A stretch of DNA of 64,000 nt from Desulfosporosinus fructosivorans (GCF_004766045.1 NZ_SPQQ01000008.1:191297-255296), one strand, 5' to 3'; counted from the stretch's first letter, positions 42,724-51,759 are shown. Made by a program: numbers and translations. The notes: a model not told the origin generated them from the sequence alone.

Positions 42724-43164
42724 TTAGGTAAGATGCATTTGAACTAAGTATTTTTTGAACAGTAACCCTAGTGTAATACCATACACTAAAGAACCAAATA
42801 TGTGAACATAGTAATCACTTATGGGGCGAATATCGATATATTCACCTTCAACAGTAAGCGTAAACATGAGTTCGAAAAATACCCATGACAATGCTCCGAC
42901 ACTTGCGCTTTTGATTGTTAGATAATCTGTCCCTATTTTTTCTAGAGAATAGTAAAATACTATACCAACAAACCCACCGACTATGAAATTTACAATCAAA
43001 CCAATAATTGTTGTAGGCCTATTAAACGTGATGAGGAGACTATCCAGCTGATAAATACTGTACTTTCCGATACCAAAAAGTAATAATAATCGAGTCAAAG
43101 CCTCAGAGGGCACAGTAGATACTGCCCCTATAATAGCTGCTATTAACGGTTTATCGTATTTCAA
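42724..43164 (-). CDS. Hypothetical four-helix membrane protein
   Basis: 146 residues with four hydrophobic segments (about 8-28, 50-72, 82-105, 122-142). I do not recognise a family. The gene stands alone, opposite to the flanking hut and copper genes. AGGAATT (CTGGAGGAATTC-type) just before the ATG on the minus strand supports it as real. Function unknown. Confidence 0.65.
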   Translation of the reverse strand: MKYDKPLIAAIIGAVSTVPSEALTRLLLLFGIGKYSIYQLDSLLITFNRPTTIIGLIVNFIVGGFVGIVFYYSLEKIGTDYLTIKSASVGALSWVFFELMFTLTVEGEYIDIRPISDYYVHIFGSLVYGITLGLLFKKYLVQMHLT

Positions 43165-43471
43165 AAGAATTCCTCCAGTAACTTTATTATTTCACTATTA
43201 TAAGCAATTTGTGTTTTCTAATACATAAAAAACCCGAGCAACAACAGTAATGATTTGCATTACTTAATTTGCTTAAAGATGCAAGACAATCCCCTCTATC
43301 AGCGGATTCCCAGCACTTTAATAACGAAGCGCTTAGCGCGGAACTAAGAAGCCACTATGTATATTTTATCGAAACAGAAAGAAGGAGAGTGTCTAAACGA
43401 TGGGAAATGGCAAAACCATTCTTGACTTATAGCATAGGGGGGTATACTATACGAGATAGAGGTGATTGATT
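43165..43471. other. Intergenic region holding the csoR promoter
   Basis: 307 bases between divergent genes. It contains the copper-regulated promoter at 43422-43450. A 66-codon open frame (43269-43469) has no ribosome-binding site and runs through this promoter, so it is not counted as a gene. Confidence 0.55.
43422..43450 (+). promoter_or_regulatory. csoR-copA promoter with overlapping G-rich operator
   Basis: TTGACT (43422-43427) and TATACT (43443-43448) are 15 bases apart, with GGGGGGTAT and the pair TATAG...CTATA between and over the -10. A G-run with flanking TAT inside the spacer fits CsoR-type copper operators. The short spacer agrees with a repressed promoter. The assignment rests on position next to csoR. 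Confidence 0.5.
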
Positions 43472-43816
43472 ATGAGTTTAGAAGAAAAAAAAGTTCATTC
43501 ATGTTCAGTTTGTCAGAATGAAGGGGAGAATCAAGGAGAGCGAACGAGCCACCATGACGATAAAACAATTAAAGAACTCGTTACCCGTATGAATCGCATA
43601 GAAGGACAAATTAGGGGCATAAAAGGTATGATCGAACGTCACGTTTATTGTGATGATATTTTAAATCAAATCTCTTCAGCTCAAGCTGCGTTAGATGGAG
43701 CTTCCCGATTGCTCCTGGAAAAACATATGAAATCATGCGTTAAAGATCAACTCCAGGCCGGAGATGAACAGGTTATAGATGAGGTCCTTAAAACAATTTT
43801 TCGTATGACTCGCTAA
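43472..43816 (+). CDS. csoR: Copper-sensing repressor CsoR
   Basis: 114 residues, all-helical, of the CsoR/RcnR family. The Cu(I) ligands are Cys60 (HVYCDD), His85 and Cys89 (EKHMKSC), with the same spacing as M. tuberculosis CsoR (C36/H61/C65). The N-terminus has an additional CSVC pair. ATG 43472 follows AGAGGTG; a TTG two codons earlier is possible. It precedes copA and copZ and overlaps its own promoter region; it should release DNA when Cu(I) binds. Confidence 0.93.
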   Translation: MSLEEKKVHSCSVCQNEGENQGERTSHHDDKTIKELVTRMNRIEGQIRGIKGMIERHVYCDDILNQISSAQAALDGASRLLLEKHMKSCVKDQLQAGDEQVIDEVLKTIFRMTR

Positions 43817-43915
43817 GGATATTCTTTTATGGGTATAGGGAAACTAGGTCTATAAGGGCGAGAGGTGCCTTGAAAACAATATCAGAGTCAGAGGCGCCTT
43901 GGGGAGGGATAAACG

Positions 43916-46669
43916 ATGACGGAACAAGCAATTCTAGAAGAAAAAGTAATTCAAGTCTATGGCATGAGCTGTGAGCATTGTGTCAACCATGTCACTAAGA
44001 TCTTGGAAAAATTTCCGAGTGTGGAGCATGTCCAGGTGTCTCTAGCAGAATCTAAGGCCAGCTTCGACTGGGATCCATTGCAGGTTAACATGGCTGATAT
44101 TCGGAAAGAAATTGAGGAAGCAGGTTATTCATTGGAAGAACCTGCTGATGAACAAGTAGATCAGGAAAAGACGGAGAACAATTCAAAGAATCTCGAAAAA
44201 CTGGAAGATGTAGCAGGTGTGAACCTCAACTTAATTCCTATTAAATCTGTGATATCTGGCGCGGAAACGCAAAAACAACAGTTAAAAATCAGTGGTATGT
44301 CCTGTGCGAATTGCGCTTTAACGATCGAGAAGGGTCTCAAAACGATGCCTGGGGTTAAAACAGTGGCTGTCAACTTTGCATCGGAGAAACTTACTGTGGA
44401 AATTGATCCGTCTGTGGTAAAGGAACAGGATCTCTTAGCTAAGATCAAAGACCTAGGGTACACTGCTCAAAGCGAAGACAGCGGAAAGCAACAATTTAAA
44501 GTGGATGGTATGACGTGCACAAATTGTGCCCTAGCGATTGAGAAAAAGCTGGGAGGTACACAGGGAGTACAAAAGGTTGCTGTTAACTTTGCCAGTGAAA
44601 CGGTTGCTGTTGAGTTTGATCCAGGTCTTGTTACTATGCAAGAAATCTTCGATCAGGTGCGGGATGCTGGATATACTCCAATAGAAAACAAGGCTGAAAA
44701 GCAAGATGATCATACCGCGCTCAAACAGCGAAATTGGCTGATTTTCAGTGCAGTTCTATCGTTACCGATTATGCCACTCATGTATCTCCCCATGGGGCGA
44801 CCTGTGATGTATACGATCCTTGCTATGGCAACCCTTATCCAATTTACGGCCGGTTGGACATTTTATCGAGGTGCTTACCACGTCTTGAAAAATCGTTCCG
44901 CCAATATGGACGTCTTGGTTGCCCTGGGGATTACAGCTGCTTATGGATATAGTCTGATGACGACGTTGCACATGTTTTTTCCAACACTATTCTTCGAAGG
45001 CCCTAATTTCTTTGACACTTCAGCCTTGCTGATTACCTTTGTTCGTTTTGGAAAATACCTCGAGGCAAAGGCGAAAGGGCGGGCTGGCCAGGCTTTAAAA
45101 CGACTGTTAGAGTTACAGGCCGATAAAGCTCGGATGCTTGTTGACGGTGAAGAAAGGGAAGTAGCTGCCTCAGACTTGAAGATTGGCGATATTGTAATCG
45201 TTAAATCTGGGGAAAGAATACCCTTGGACGGCGAGATTGTTGAAGGACAAGCCAGCATCGACGAGGCGATGGTGACGGGGGAATCCATTCCTGTTGACAA
45301 AGGAATGGGTGATCCAGTGATCGGTGCTACGATCAATCGGTCTGGAAGTATTAAAGTAAGAACGACTAAGATAGGTAAGGATACGGTACTTTCTGGAATC
45401 ATCAAAATGGTGGAGGATGCTCAAGGGGTTAAACCTCCGATTCAACGGCTTGCGGATACGATTTCCAATTACTTTGTGCCAACCGTTGTCGCTATCTCAC
45501 TGATTACCTTTGTGGTTTGGTATTTCATGTTGCAGAGTACGTTCGTTTTTGCCTTCACGGCTGCAATTGCTGTTTTAGTGATCGCTTGCCCCTGTGCTTT
45601 GGGACTGGCTACACCTACAGCTATTATGGTGGGTAGTGGGATAGGATTAAACCGTGGTATCTTATTTAAGTCCGCTGCTGGGCTCGAAGGGATTGCTCAC
45701 CTGCAAGTGATTGGCTTTGATAAAACTGGGACGTTGACCAAAGGAAATCCTGAAGTAACGGATATAATACCCTATGCTTTATATTCAAAGCAGGATGTTC
45801 TCAAAATTGCCGGTGCAGGTGAAAACCCCTCCATTCATCCCTTGGCCCAGGCGGTCGTCGCGGAGGCTAAGAAAGAACTGCTTGCGATTCAAGACGTGAC
45901 AGATTATAGCGAAGAGGGCGGTTATGGTGTTACTTGCGCCTTTGAAGGACAGACTCTGCTGATTGGAAACATTAAGCTGATGCATTTACACGACGTAGAT
46001 GTTAAGGAAGCTGAACAGGATTTTGAACGCCTAGCTGAAGCGGGGAAAACAACCAGCTTTGTTGCTCTAGGTGGTCGGGTGATTGGGCTGATCGCGCTGG
46101 CGGATGTGGTTAAAGAGAGTACCAAAGAGGCCATTGACCGACTGCATCAGTTAGGTTTAAAGACCTTTATGATCACCGGGGATAATAAAAAGGTCGCTCA
46201 TATGGTCGGAGAACAAGTTGGGATTGACGAGGTTATTGCCGAAATCTTACCCCAAGACAAGATTAATATTATCAAGAAATACCAAGATCAAGGGTTTAAG
46301 GTGGCGATGGTGGGGGATGGGATTAATGACGCCCCAGCCTTAGCCCAATCCGATATTGGAATCGCCATCGGTTCAGGGACGGATGTGGCCAAGGAAACCG
46401 GGGATGTGGTGTTAGTTCGCAACGACCTCCTTGATGTGGAACGGGCTATTCGCTTAGGGCGAAAAACACTCAGCAAAATCAAACAAAATCTTTTCTGGGC
46501 CTTGGTTTACAATACTATCGGTATTCCGATTGCCGCGGGCGTCCTGTATCCTTTAACTGGGGAACTTTTACCTCCTGAGTGGGCAGGGCTGGCTATGGCC
46601 TTCTCGTCCGTATCGGTAGTAACCAGCTCTTTGATGTTGAGAAGGTATGACAAACGATTAGAGAGTTAG
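43916..46669 (+). CDS. copA: Cu(I)-exporting P1B-type ATPase CopA with three metal-binding domains
   Basis: 917 residues. Three N-terminal HMA domains with CxxC motifs (Cys19/22 in MSCEHC, Cys130/133 in MSCANC, Cys201/204 in MTCTNC) are separated by linkers. The core follows with the TGES loop (VTGESIPV), the transmembrane CPC motif (IACPCALGLATP), the phosphorylated Asp in DKTGTLTKG, the HP motif (SIHPLAQAV), and GDGINDAPAL. The usual number of HMA domains in Bacillus CopA is two, so this one has an extra. Integral membrane, exports Cu(I). Confidence 0.95.
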   Translation: MTEQAILEEKVIQVYGMSCEHCVNHVTKILEKFPSVEHVQVSLAESKASFDWDPLQVNMADIRKEIEEAGYSLEEPADEQVDQEKTENNSKNLEKLEDVAGVNLNLIPIKSVISGAETQKQQLKISGMSCANCALTIEKGLKTMPGVKTVAVNFASEKLTVEIDPSVVKEQDLLAKIKDLGYTAQSEDSGKQQFKVDGMTCTNCALAIEKKLGGTQGVQKVAVNFASETVAVEFDPGLVTMQEIFDQVRDAGYTPIENKAEKQDDHTALKQRNWLIFSAVLSLPIMPLMYLPMGRPVMYTILAMATLIQFTAGWTFYRGAYHVLKNRSANMDVLVALGITAAYGYSLMTTLHMFFPTLFFEGPNFFDTSALLITFVRFGKYLEAKAKGRAGQALKRLLELQADKARMLVDGEEREVAASDLKIGDIVIVKSGERIPLDGEIVEGQASIDEAMVTGESIPVDKGMGDPVIGATINRSGSIKVRTTKIGKDTVLSGIIKMVEDAQGVKPPIQRLADTISNYFVPTVVAISLITFVVWYFMLQSTFVFAFTAAIAVLVIACPCALGLATPTAIMVGSGIGLNRGILFKSAAGLEGIAHLQVIGFDKTGTLTKGNPEVTDIIPYALYSKQDVLKIAGAGENPSIHPLAQAVVAEAKKELLAIQDVTDYSEEGGYGVTCAFEGQTLLIGNIKLMHLHDVDVKEAEQDFERLAEAGKTTSFVALGGRVIGLIALADVVKESTKEAIDRLHQLGLKTFMITGDNKKVAHMVGEQVGIDEVIAEILPQDKINIIKKYQDQGFKVAMVGDGINDAPALAQSDIGIAIGSGTDVAKETGDVVLVRNDLLDVERAIRLGRKTLSKIKQNLFWALVYNTIGIPIAAGVLYPLTGELLPPEWAGLAMAFSSVSVVTSSLMLRRYDKRLES

Positions 46670-46825
46670 TTTATATAGTAAGAGAAAATTCTAAGAAGCG
46701 TAGCAAGTTTTCCTCTACTGGAAATCATAGGGTACCATTTGAGGAGAGAATACAAAAAAATACTGAAGTTTTTCGTCTGGCTTCCGGCCTCTGACCTCTG
46801 ACTTCTGCTAAGCGAGGTGAAAAAA

Positions 46826-47026
46826 ATGAGCCAAATCATACTAAAGGTTGAAGGAATGACTTGTAACCATTGTAAAATGAGAGTTGAAAAGGCGCTCCAA
46901 GGGGTAAGCGGTGTTGAAAGCGTTAAGGTCGATCTTGCGGCCAAAGAAGCTGTTATAACGGGTGATGTGGAGCGTGATAATCTCGTTAAGGCTATTCAAA
47001 ATGCTGGGTATAGTATTGTAGAATAA
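46826..47026 (+). CDS. copZ: Copper chaperone CopZ
   Basis: 66 residues, a single HMA fold (IILKVEGMTCNHCKMRVEKALQGVSGVESVKVDL) with the Cu(I)-binding GMTCNHC motif. ATG 46826 follows GCGAGGTG; a GTG nine bases earlier is part of that site. It is 156 bases downstream of copA and probably in the same CsoR-controlled unit. It hands Cu(I) to the HMA domains of CopA. A short hairpin follows at 47042-47082. Confidence 0.92.
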   Translation: MSQIILKVEGMTCNHCKMRVEKALQGVSGVESVKVDLAAKEAVITGDVERDNLVKAIQNAGYSIVE

Positions 47027-47041
47027 ATTATTTCTTAAAAA

Positions 47042-47082
47042 TTAGGTGGCGCCTGCCTTCAGGTGTTGGCGACCACCTTAGT
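47042..47082 (+). terminator. Hairpin after copZ
   Basis: AGGTGG-CGCC pairs with GGCG-A-CCACCT around a 14-base loop, but has no T-run. A stronger hairpin follows at 47118. Confidence 0.45.
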
Positions 47083-47117
47083 TACACTTATATTCCCGGA
47101 AAATATGTAACAGAATT

Positions 47118-47178
47118 ATATTTTCTGATGCATCTAAAAGAACCACTTGGCGGTTTTTTTAGATGTATCAGAAAATAT
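47118..47178. terminator. Long bidirectional hairpin between copZ and norB
   Basis: Left arm 47118-47139 pairs with 47157-47178 over 22 bp with one wobble; an inner AACC/GGTT pair extends it. It lies between two convergent units and can end both. Confidence 0.75.
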
Positions 47179-47202
47179 TTGTTTTCAGGTGCCTATTTAT
47201 TG

Positions 47203-48606
47203 TTATTTCAGCGTTGTTTTTTTCCAGACTTTGTATACTTGCCTTCCGAAAATTAAATCCCCTAAGGTAAACAATGAGCCGCCTAGGGCACGAATAATTA
47301 GGTAGGGCTGAATTAGAGCGTGTACATCCACAAAATCCATTCCAAGCATTCTCCAGAGGTATGCTTGGATAAATCCAGCAATAATTAAGGAAAGACCCAT
47401 CGTTAGAAGGCCGATATTGAGAAGAAGAATGGCTATGACCCCTGTTTTATAGTCTTTTGAAGTAGGCTCGCTTCCTTGAGATAAAACGTGGTAAATCCCT
47501 CCGAGAACTAAGAAGCCTAATGCTCCAAATAAAGCGAGATGAGCGTGACCTGAGGTTAGGTAGGTGCCGTGCATATATAGATTAATCTGGGGTACTGAGA
47601 TTAACAAACCGAGGAGTGAGGCTCCGATCAGATTGTGAATTAGACTACTTAGGATAAACCATAGGGAGAGTTTTAAGCGAAGGTTTAATTTGGGATGTTT
47701 TTTCAAGCCCTTGTAGGTTAAGAACACGAGCAAAAAGACTGGAATCACTTCCGATATGCTAAAGACAAGTCCAAGTAATAACCAATAGGCGGGAAAGCCA
47801 ATCCAATAATAATGGTGAGCGGTACCGAAAAAACCGGCGACAACGGTCAATGTGGCTTCGAGGTAAAGCCAGCGCTGCATCTCAGACTTACTCGCGATTC
47901 CCGTTAAAACATAAAAATAACTGATAAAGCCCGCTGTCGTTAATTCAAAGGCAAGTTCTTCCCAGAGATGGACTAACCAAAATTTCACAGCCTCATCGGC
48001 GATGGGATTTTGATAAGTGAATATATTTGGAATGAGGAATAGGAAGAGTGAGCAAATCCCCGCGGTTGTGATGGCAGCAGCGGGGGTGATTCTAGATTTG
48101 GCTGAGATCAAGGTTCGCAGTAGGTTGTATGCACCTAAGGCAATGCTTAAGGAAATGCCTAGATAAATGAGAGGGAGCCCTTCAAAGTATTCTCGGCCGT
48201 TTCCAATTCGGAGGCTAAGTGTCGCATAAAGAGAAAAACTGAAGAACAGCACAAGCCAAAGTTGCCAACGTGCGATCTTCGGTGAATAGATGTCTGATTG
48301 AACTTCTTGCACCACTGAATAGTAAGCAATTCCCATCGTACCAATCAAGGGCCAGAGAACGGCTAATCCTAAATGTACGGCCCTTCCGTACTCAAAGGGA
48401 ATTGGTGAAGGGAGATCAGGAATAATCAAGTCAACAGCTCCCAGTAAGGCAACAATCCCCTGAAGGGTAAAGAGGGATACCGCAGCAAGGCAATATCTGC
48501 GGGAGATTTGCTGTCCATAATAGCTTGTTGCATTGGACGGGGACGTAGCCGTACCTCGCCTTTTTTGATGACCAAATAGCTGATGAACCCATTGAGAGAG
48601 TTTCAT
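47203..48606 (-). CDS. norB: Nitric oxide reductase subunit B (NorB)
   Basis: 467 residues, twelve membrane helices, heme-copper-oxidase superfamily. NorB-specific motifs: HLWEELAFE (His and the two glutamates equivalent to E211/E215 of P. aeruginosa NorB), FFGTAHHYYWIG (FeB histidines), SISEVIP (Glu equivalent to E280), and GHAHLALFGALGFLV (heme histidines). No N-terminal quinol-oxidising extension, so it is the cytochrome-c-type enzyme. Overlaps the norC stop in an ATGA arrangement. Reduces NO to N2O in the cytoplasmic membrane, for NO detoxification or respiration. No norQ/norD are seen. Confidence 0.92.
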   Translation of the reverse strand: MKLSQWVHQLFGHQKRRGTATSPSNATSYYGQQISRRYCLAAVSLFTLQGIVALLGAVDLIIPDLPSPIPFEYGRAVHLGLAVLWPLIGTMGIAYYSVVQEVQSDIYSPKIARWQLWLVLFFSFSLYATLSLRIGNGREYFEGLPLIYLGISLSIALGAYNLLRTLISAKSRITPAAAITTAGICSLFLFLIPNIFTYQNPIADEAVKFWLVHLWEELAFELTTAGFISYFYVLTGIASKSEMQRWLYLEATLTVVAGFFGTAHHYYWIGFPAYWLLLGLVFSISEVIPVFLLVFLTYKGLKKHPKLNLRLKLSLWFILSSLIHNLIGASLLGLLISVPQINLYMHGTYLTSGHAHLALFGALGFLVLGGIYHVLSQGSEPTSKDYKTGVIAILLLNIGLLTMGLSLIIAGFIQAYLWRMLGMDFVDVHALIQPYLIIRALGGSLFTLGDLIFGRQVYKVWKKTTLK

Positions 48607-48998
48607 ATGTTTTCTCCCGATTTACGTGCCTTCGGAGGCCAACCAAGCGTCGGTATTTTATCAAGAAATTTAAAATATTGAACTAGTTTCTCGGCTTCAT
48701 CTTGACTTAATTGAGGGTGAAGTCGCTTATGATTAGGTCTCATGACAGGAGGCTTAACAAAAAAGTTTATGAGCTCTAGAGAAGATCGTTTGTTTATAAT
48801 ATGGGTGAGGTCATCTCCATTATATCCACCGTTTCCGAAGAGAGCGTGACAGCTGATACAGTTGTAATCTTGCCATACTTGTTTACCCTGTGTTGCTTCT
48901 TGGGGAATAGGATGCGGAAGCTGTTGAGATTGCCAACTCATAAGGGCAAACCCTCCGAAAGATAAGGCGCTAATGATCATAAAGCTTCTTAACTTCAT
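48603..48998 (-). CDS. norC: Nitric oxide reductase subunit C (NorC, monoheme cytochrome c)
   Basis: 131 residues. An N-terminal membrane anchor (FMIISALSFGGFALMSW) precedes one cytochrome c domain with the heme motif CISCH and NorC-like QVWQDYNCISCHALFGNGG. The probable axial Met lies in KPPVMRPNHKRL. GAAGGTG before the ATG. In a Gram-positive the heme domain faces the cell exterior, so the electron donor must be a membrane-bound or lipid-anchored c-type cytochrome or a quinol route; none is encoded nearby. Confidence 0.92.
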   Translation of the reverse strand: MKLRSFMIISALSFGGFALMSWQSQQLPHPIPQEATQGKQVWQDYNCISCHALFGNGGYNGDDLTHIINKRSSLELINFFVKPPVMRPNHKRLHPQLSQDEAEKLVQYFKFLDKIPTLGWPPKARKSGENI

Positions 48999-49131
48999 GG
49001 TGGCACCTTCCGTTTCAGTATTATTTTACCAATAGTAGCGTAACCAAAACAAAGGGTGTTTTATTCTGAAATTATCCTTTGGATCAGAATGAATCCATTT
49101 TCTTTGGATAAACTACATTCGAGGTGATAAT

Positions 49132-49329
49132 ATGCCCAGAAATGATGGCAATAAAGATAAGAATGAAGATTTAAAGAAGATAGAACTAACCCTTCGAAAC
49201 ATCCATAAAAATGAAGAATTCTTGGCTGAAAATGCAGGGGAGCTTACATCACACCAAATCAAGGATGTTAAAGCACATCTGGCTTCTAAGAAAAAACACC
49301 TTGAAGAAACGGATGGAACCATTAAATAG
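49132..49329 (+). CDS. Small charged helical protein, unknown
   Basis: 65 residues, very rich in Lys, Glu and Asn (DLKKIELTLRNIHKNEEFLAEN ... IKDVKAHLASKKKHLEET), probably a helical hairpin or coiled coil. A good ribosome-binding site (GAGGTGATAAT) precedes the ATG and a terminator follows at 49325, which supports a real one-gene unit. Function unknown. Confidence 0.6.
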   Translation: MPRNDGNKDKNEDLKKIELTLRNIHKNEEFLAENAGELTSHQIKDVKAHLASKKKHLEETDGTIK

Positions 49330-49350
49330 GAGCCTTAGGGCTCCTATTTT
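49325..49350 (+). terminator. Terminator after the small helical protein gene
   Basis: AATAGGAGCC pairs with GGCTCCTATT around TTAG, then TT. Confidence 0.8.
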
Positions 49351-49489
49351 CATCCGATTATAAAATGACTGCACAAGTACAGTAGTGGGAGTATACTCAA
49401 TCACCGTAACTTAAATTGAATAAGTTTGCTATATTTTCTAAGCTATAAAATGATATAATGACGTAGAAAGAACCTAGCAAGGAGAGCCT

Positions 49490-50491
49490 ATGATCGGTTG
49501 GAGAATTATTAAGACAGGAATCGCTGTAGCACTATGTATATGGATTGCTCAATTACTCAAATTCGAATACCCGTTTTATAGCGCTATTGCAGCCGTTATT
49601 GCGATGCAAGCTACGATTGAAGGATCCTTGAGAGCTGGCATTCAACGAATGAAGGGTACGATTGTCGGTGCCGTTACGGGCTATGTGTTTGCGCTCGCCA
49701 TGGTGAACAGTCCTTGGTGGACCGGGTTAGGCCTTATTGTAACAATGACGATCGTGAAATTTATGAAATGGCCAGAAGCCATGAATATTGCTAGTATTGT
49801 GTTTATTGCTATTTCGGTTCAATTAACTGGGAAACCACTAGATTATGCGGTTAATCGAATCATTGATACAGCTTTAGGGATTATAGTAGCTTATTTGGTT
49901 AATCGGTGGGTTTTTCCACCTCGTTATCACAAAGAAACGGAAAAGAGTTTTCAAGATGCTCGGCATCATGTTATTCGTTTATACCAGGTAGCATTTAGAG
50001 CGCTTCTTGATAATCAGGTTGAAGTGGGAGTAGAAGAAGTTGACAAGTTACAACAAAATTTAGAAGAGGCCCAATCTTTCGTGGCTTTAGTTCAAAAAGA
50101 TCCTGCCTCAAAGAAAAGCGGAGAAGTCCGATTTTACGAACGTTATGTCAATCCGCTGACTCGTTTGGATCAAATGAGGATTACTGTTGAACAAATGATC
50201 CATCTCCGACAAGAATGGCAGTTTCCAATTTCAGCGAAACTTCATACGGACTTAGTACAAGTCCTTAACCGAAGCTATTCCTTCCTATCGTTAATTACGA
50301 ATCCTACAGAGTACTCAGCGATTGGTGCCTATGAAGAGACGATTGAAATGCTTGAAAAGGTACGTATTAGGGTGATCAAAGATCACCAAGGAACATATGG
50401 AGGACCTAACAAACAATATATTCTGGAATTGTTGGATTGGATCGCAAAGTTAATAGAGGCCACGTCTGGGTGTTTAAGATTATCTCCCTGA
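49490..50491 (+). CDS. Aromatic-acid exporter family (FUSC-like) membrane protein
   Basis: 333 residues. The N-terminal ~140 residues carry about five to six membrane segments (IKTGIAVALCIWIAQLL ... GTIVGAVTGYVFALAMV ... ALGIIVAYLVNRWVFPP), the ArAE_1/FUSC pattern with the RxxxTxxG-type segment GIQRMKGTIVG. A ~185-residue cytoplasmic helical domain follows. Similar to B. subtilis YgaE-like proteins. Some relatives export aromatic carboxylic acids; function here is only inferred. A monocistronic unit with GCAAGGAGAG upstream. Confidence 0.8.
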   Translation: MIGWRIIKTGIAVALCIWIAQLLKFEYPFYSAIAAVIAMQATIEGSLRAGIQRMKGTIVGAVTGYVFALAMVNSPWWTGLGLIVTMTIVKFMKWPEAMNIASIVFIAISVQLTGKPLDYAVNRIIDTALGIIVAYLVNRWVFPPRYHKETEKSFQDARHHVIRLYQVAFRALLDNQVEVGVEEVDKLQQNLEEAQSFVALVQKDPASKKSGEVRFYERYVNPLTRLDQMRITVEQMIHLRQEWQFPISAKLHTDLVQVLNRSYSFLSLITNPTEYSAIGAYEETIEMLEKVRIRVIKDHQGTYGGPNKQYILELLDWIAKLIEATSGCLRLSP

Positions 50492-50515
50492 TTACTTAGG
50501 AGACTAACAAATAGT

Positions 50516-50543
50516 AAGAGGGATATCTCTCGATATCCCTCTT
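50516..50543. terminator. Terminator between convergent genes
   Basis: AAGAGGGATATC pairs perfectly with GATATCCCTCTT (loop TCTC), flanked by AATA and ATTT. It serves the exporter-like gene and possibly the leftward SASP gene. Confidence 0.8.
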
Positions 50544-50584
50544 ATTTGAAATTAGCCTCTTAACGTTTTGAAAACGGATTCATG

Positions 50585-50791
50585 TTAGATTTTGCTTCCA
50601 CCTTTGAGGTGTTCTTCTGCAAATTGAATCATCCGCTTGGTCATTTGGCCGCCGACAGAACCGTTTTCGCGGCTTGTGCGGTCACCGCCGAGTTGAAGGC
50701 CCATTTCATTTGCTACTTCGTACTTAAATTGATCCAATTGTTGGGAAGCCCCTTTAGCTGCGGGTGTATTAGTGTTTCTTTCTCCTGCCAT
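50585..50791 (-). CDS. Alpha/beta-type small acid-soluble spore protein (SASP)
   Basis: 68 residues. The conserved DNA-binding core of alpha/beta SASPs is present: LDQFKYEVANEMGLQLGGDRTSRENG, GSVGGQMTKRMIQ, with the germination-protease cleavage site YE-VA. It coats DNA in the spore and changes its UV photochemistry so that spore photoproduct forms, the lesion repaired by the SplB in this same window. A sigma-G-like promoter lies upstream and AAAGGAGGG precedes the ATG. Confidence 0.93.
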   Translation of the reverse strand: MAGERNTNTPAAKGASQQLDQFKYEVANEMGLQLGGDRTSRENGSVGGQMTKRMIQFAEEHLKGGSKI

Positions 50792-50834
50792 GATAGGTAC
50801 CCTCCTTTATAATGTTTGTGTACTGGAACATTCT

Positions 50835-50864
50835 TATTATGTGTTAGAGAAAATAAATTACTCA
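50835..50864 (-). promoter_or_regulatory. Sigma-G/F-like forespore promoter of the SASP gene
   Basis: On the minus strand TGAGTA (50864-50859) and CATAATA (50841-50835), 17 bases apart, fit the forespore sigma-G consensus (TGAATA-N17-CATACTA). The start codon is 44 bases downstream of the -10 element. Confidence 0.7.
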
Positions 50865-51036
50865 GGTAATTATTGCTACAAAATAGAGCGTTTTCCTTTT
50901 CTGAGTAATATTAATTGGTAATAATATTATTGACCCTGTGTAAGGTTGAATAAAGGTTGATTTTACCTAAAGTAAGGTTTAAAATTAGATAATGGTTACT
51001 TAAAATTCAGTAAGTGAAGTATAAGGAGGCTATAAC

Positions 51037-51687
51037 ATGATCTTGAAGATGAAGGAACCAGTAAACACATGGACCCATTTTATTTCGTTTGTGGCAGCGA
51101 TTGTGGGACTGGTAATTCTAATCATCTTGTGTAAAAATAGTCTTTCAAAACTCGTTACTATGACAATATATGGGCTAAGTATGATATTGCTCTATGGAGC
51201 CAGTTCCCTCTATCACTGGGTTCAGACCACACCACAGAAAGAGCTTCTACTTAAGAAAATAGATCATATTGCCATTTACTTTTTAATTGCAGGCTCCTAT
51301 ACACCAGTTTTTTACTATGGACTCCAAGGTTCATGGCGCTGGGCGATGCTCATTTCAGTTTGGTCCTTAGCCGTGCTAGGGATGGCTCTGAAAATTTGGT
51401 TTATTCATGCACCCCGCTATGTATCATCTGCATTTTATGTGTCGCTTGGCTGGATTGCCTTGGTTCCATTCCTCCAACTTATAAAAAATTTACCTATGGG
51501 AGCAATAATCCTTATGGCCGTTGGTGGAGTGTTATATACTATGGGGGCTGTCATATATGCCACCAAAATCTTTGATTTCTTTCCAAAACGCTTTGGATTT
51601 CACGAAATATTTCATTTGTTTATTGCGGCTGGAAGCATTGTGCATTTCATTATGATTCTAGTATACATTGTTCCAATGAAAGGGTAG
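51037..51687 (+). CDS. Hemolysin III/PAQR-family membrane protein
   Basis: 216 residues with seven membrane helices. Family motifs are present: SSLYHW near helix 2, KIDHIAIYFLIAGSYTP, and the C-terminal HEIFHLFIAAGSIVHF, whose histidines with the first motif form the metal site of PAQR proteins. Similar to B. subtilis YplQ/Bacillus cereus HlyIII. Probably a membrane hydrolase or ion-related protein, despite the historic 'hemolysin' name. ATAAGGAGG before the ATG. Confidence 0.92.
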   Translation: MILKMKEPVNTWTHFISFVAAIVGLVILIILCKNSLSKLVTMTIYGLSMILLYGASSLYHWVQTTPQKELLLKKIDHIAIYFLIAGSYTPVFYYGLQGSWRWAMLISVWSLAVLGMALKIWFIHAPRYVSSAFYVSLGWIALVPFLQLIKNLPMGAIILMAVGGVLYTMGAVIYATKIFDFFPKRFGFHEIFHLFIAAGSIVHFIMILVYIVPMKG

Positions 51688-51702
51688 TTCACTTCTAGTT
51701 AT

Positions 51703-51758
51703 ATTAACGCAATTAGCCTCCTAGGTTTACTTAAACCTAGGAGGCTAATTGCGTTAAT
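51703..51758. terminator. Near-perfect long palindrome between convergent genes
   Basis: A 27-bp palindrome (51703-51729 with 51732-51758) with a minimal loop, located between the hemolysin III gene and the leftward YbjN-like gene. Confidence 0.75.
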
Positions 51759-51759
51759 C

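Noticed and set aside
42724..43164. Candidate histidine/urocanate transporter next to hutH
   Set aside because: Only four membrane helices, opposite strand, no similarity to known transporters.
43269..43469. 66-codon open frame before csoR
   Set aside because: No ribosome-binding site, and it covers the csoR promoter.
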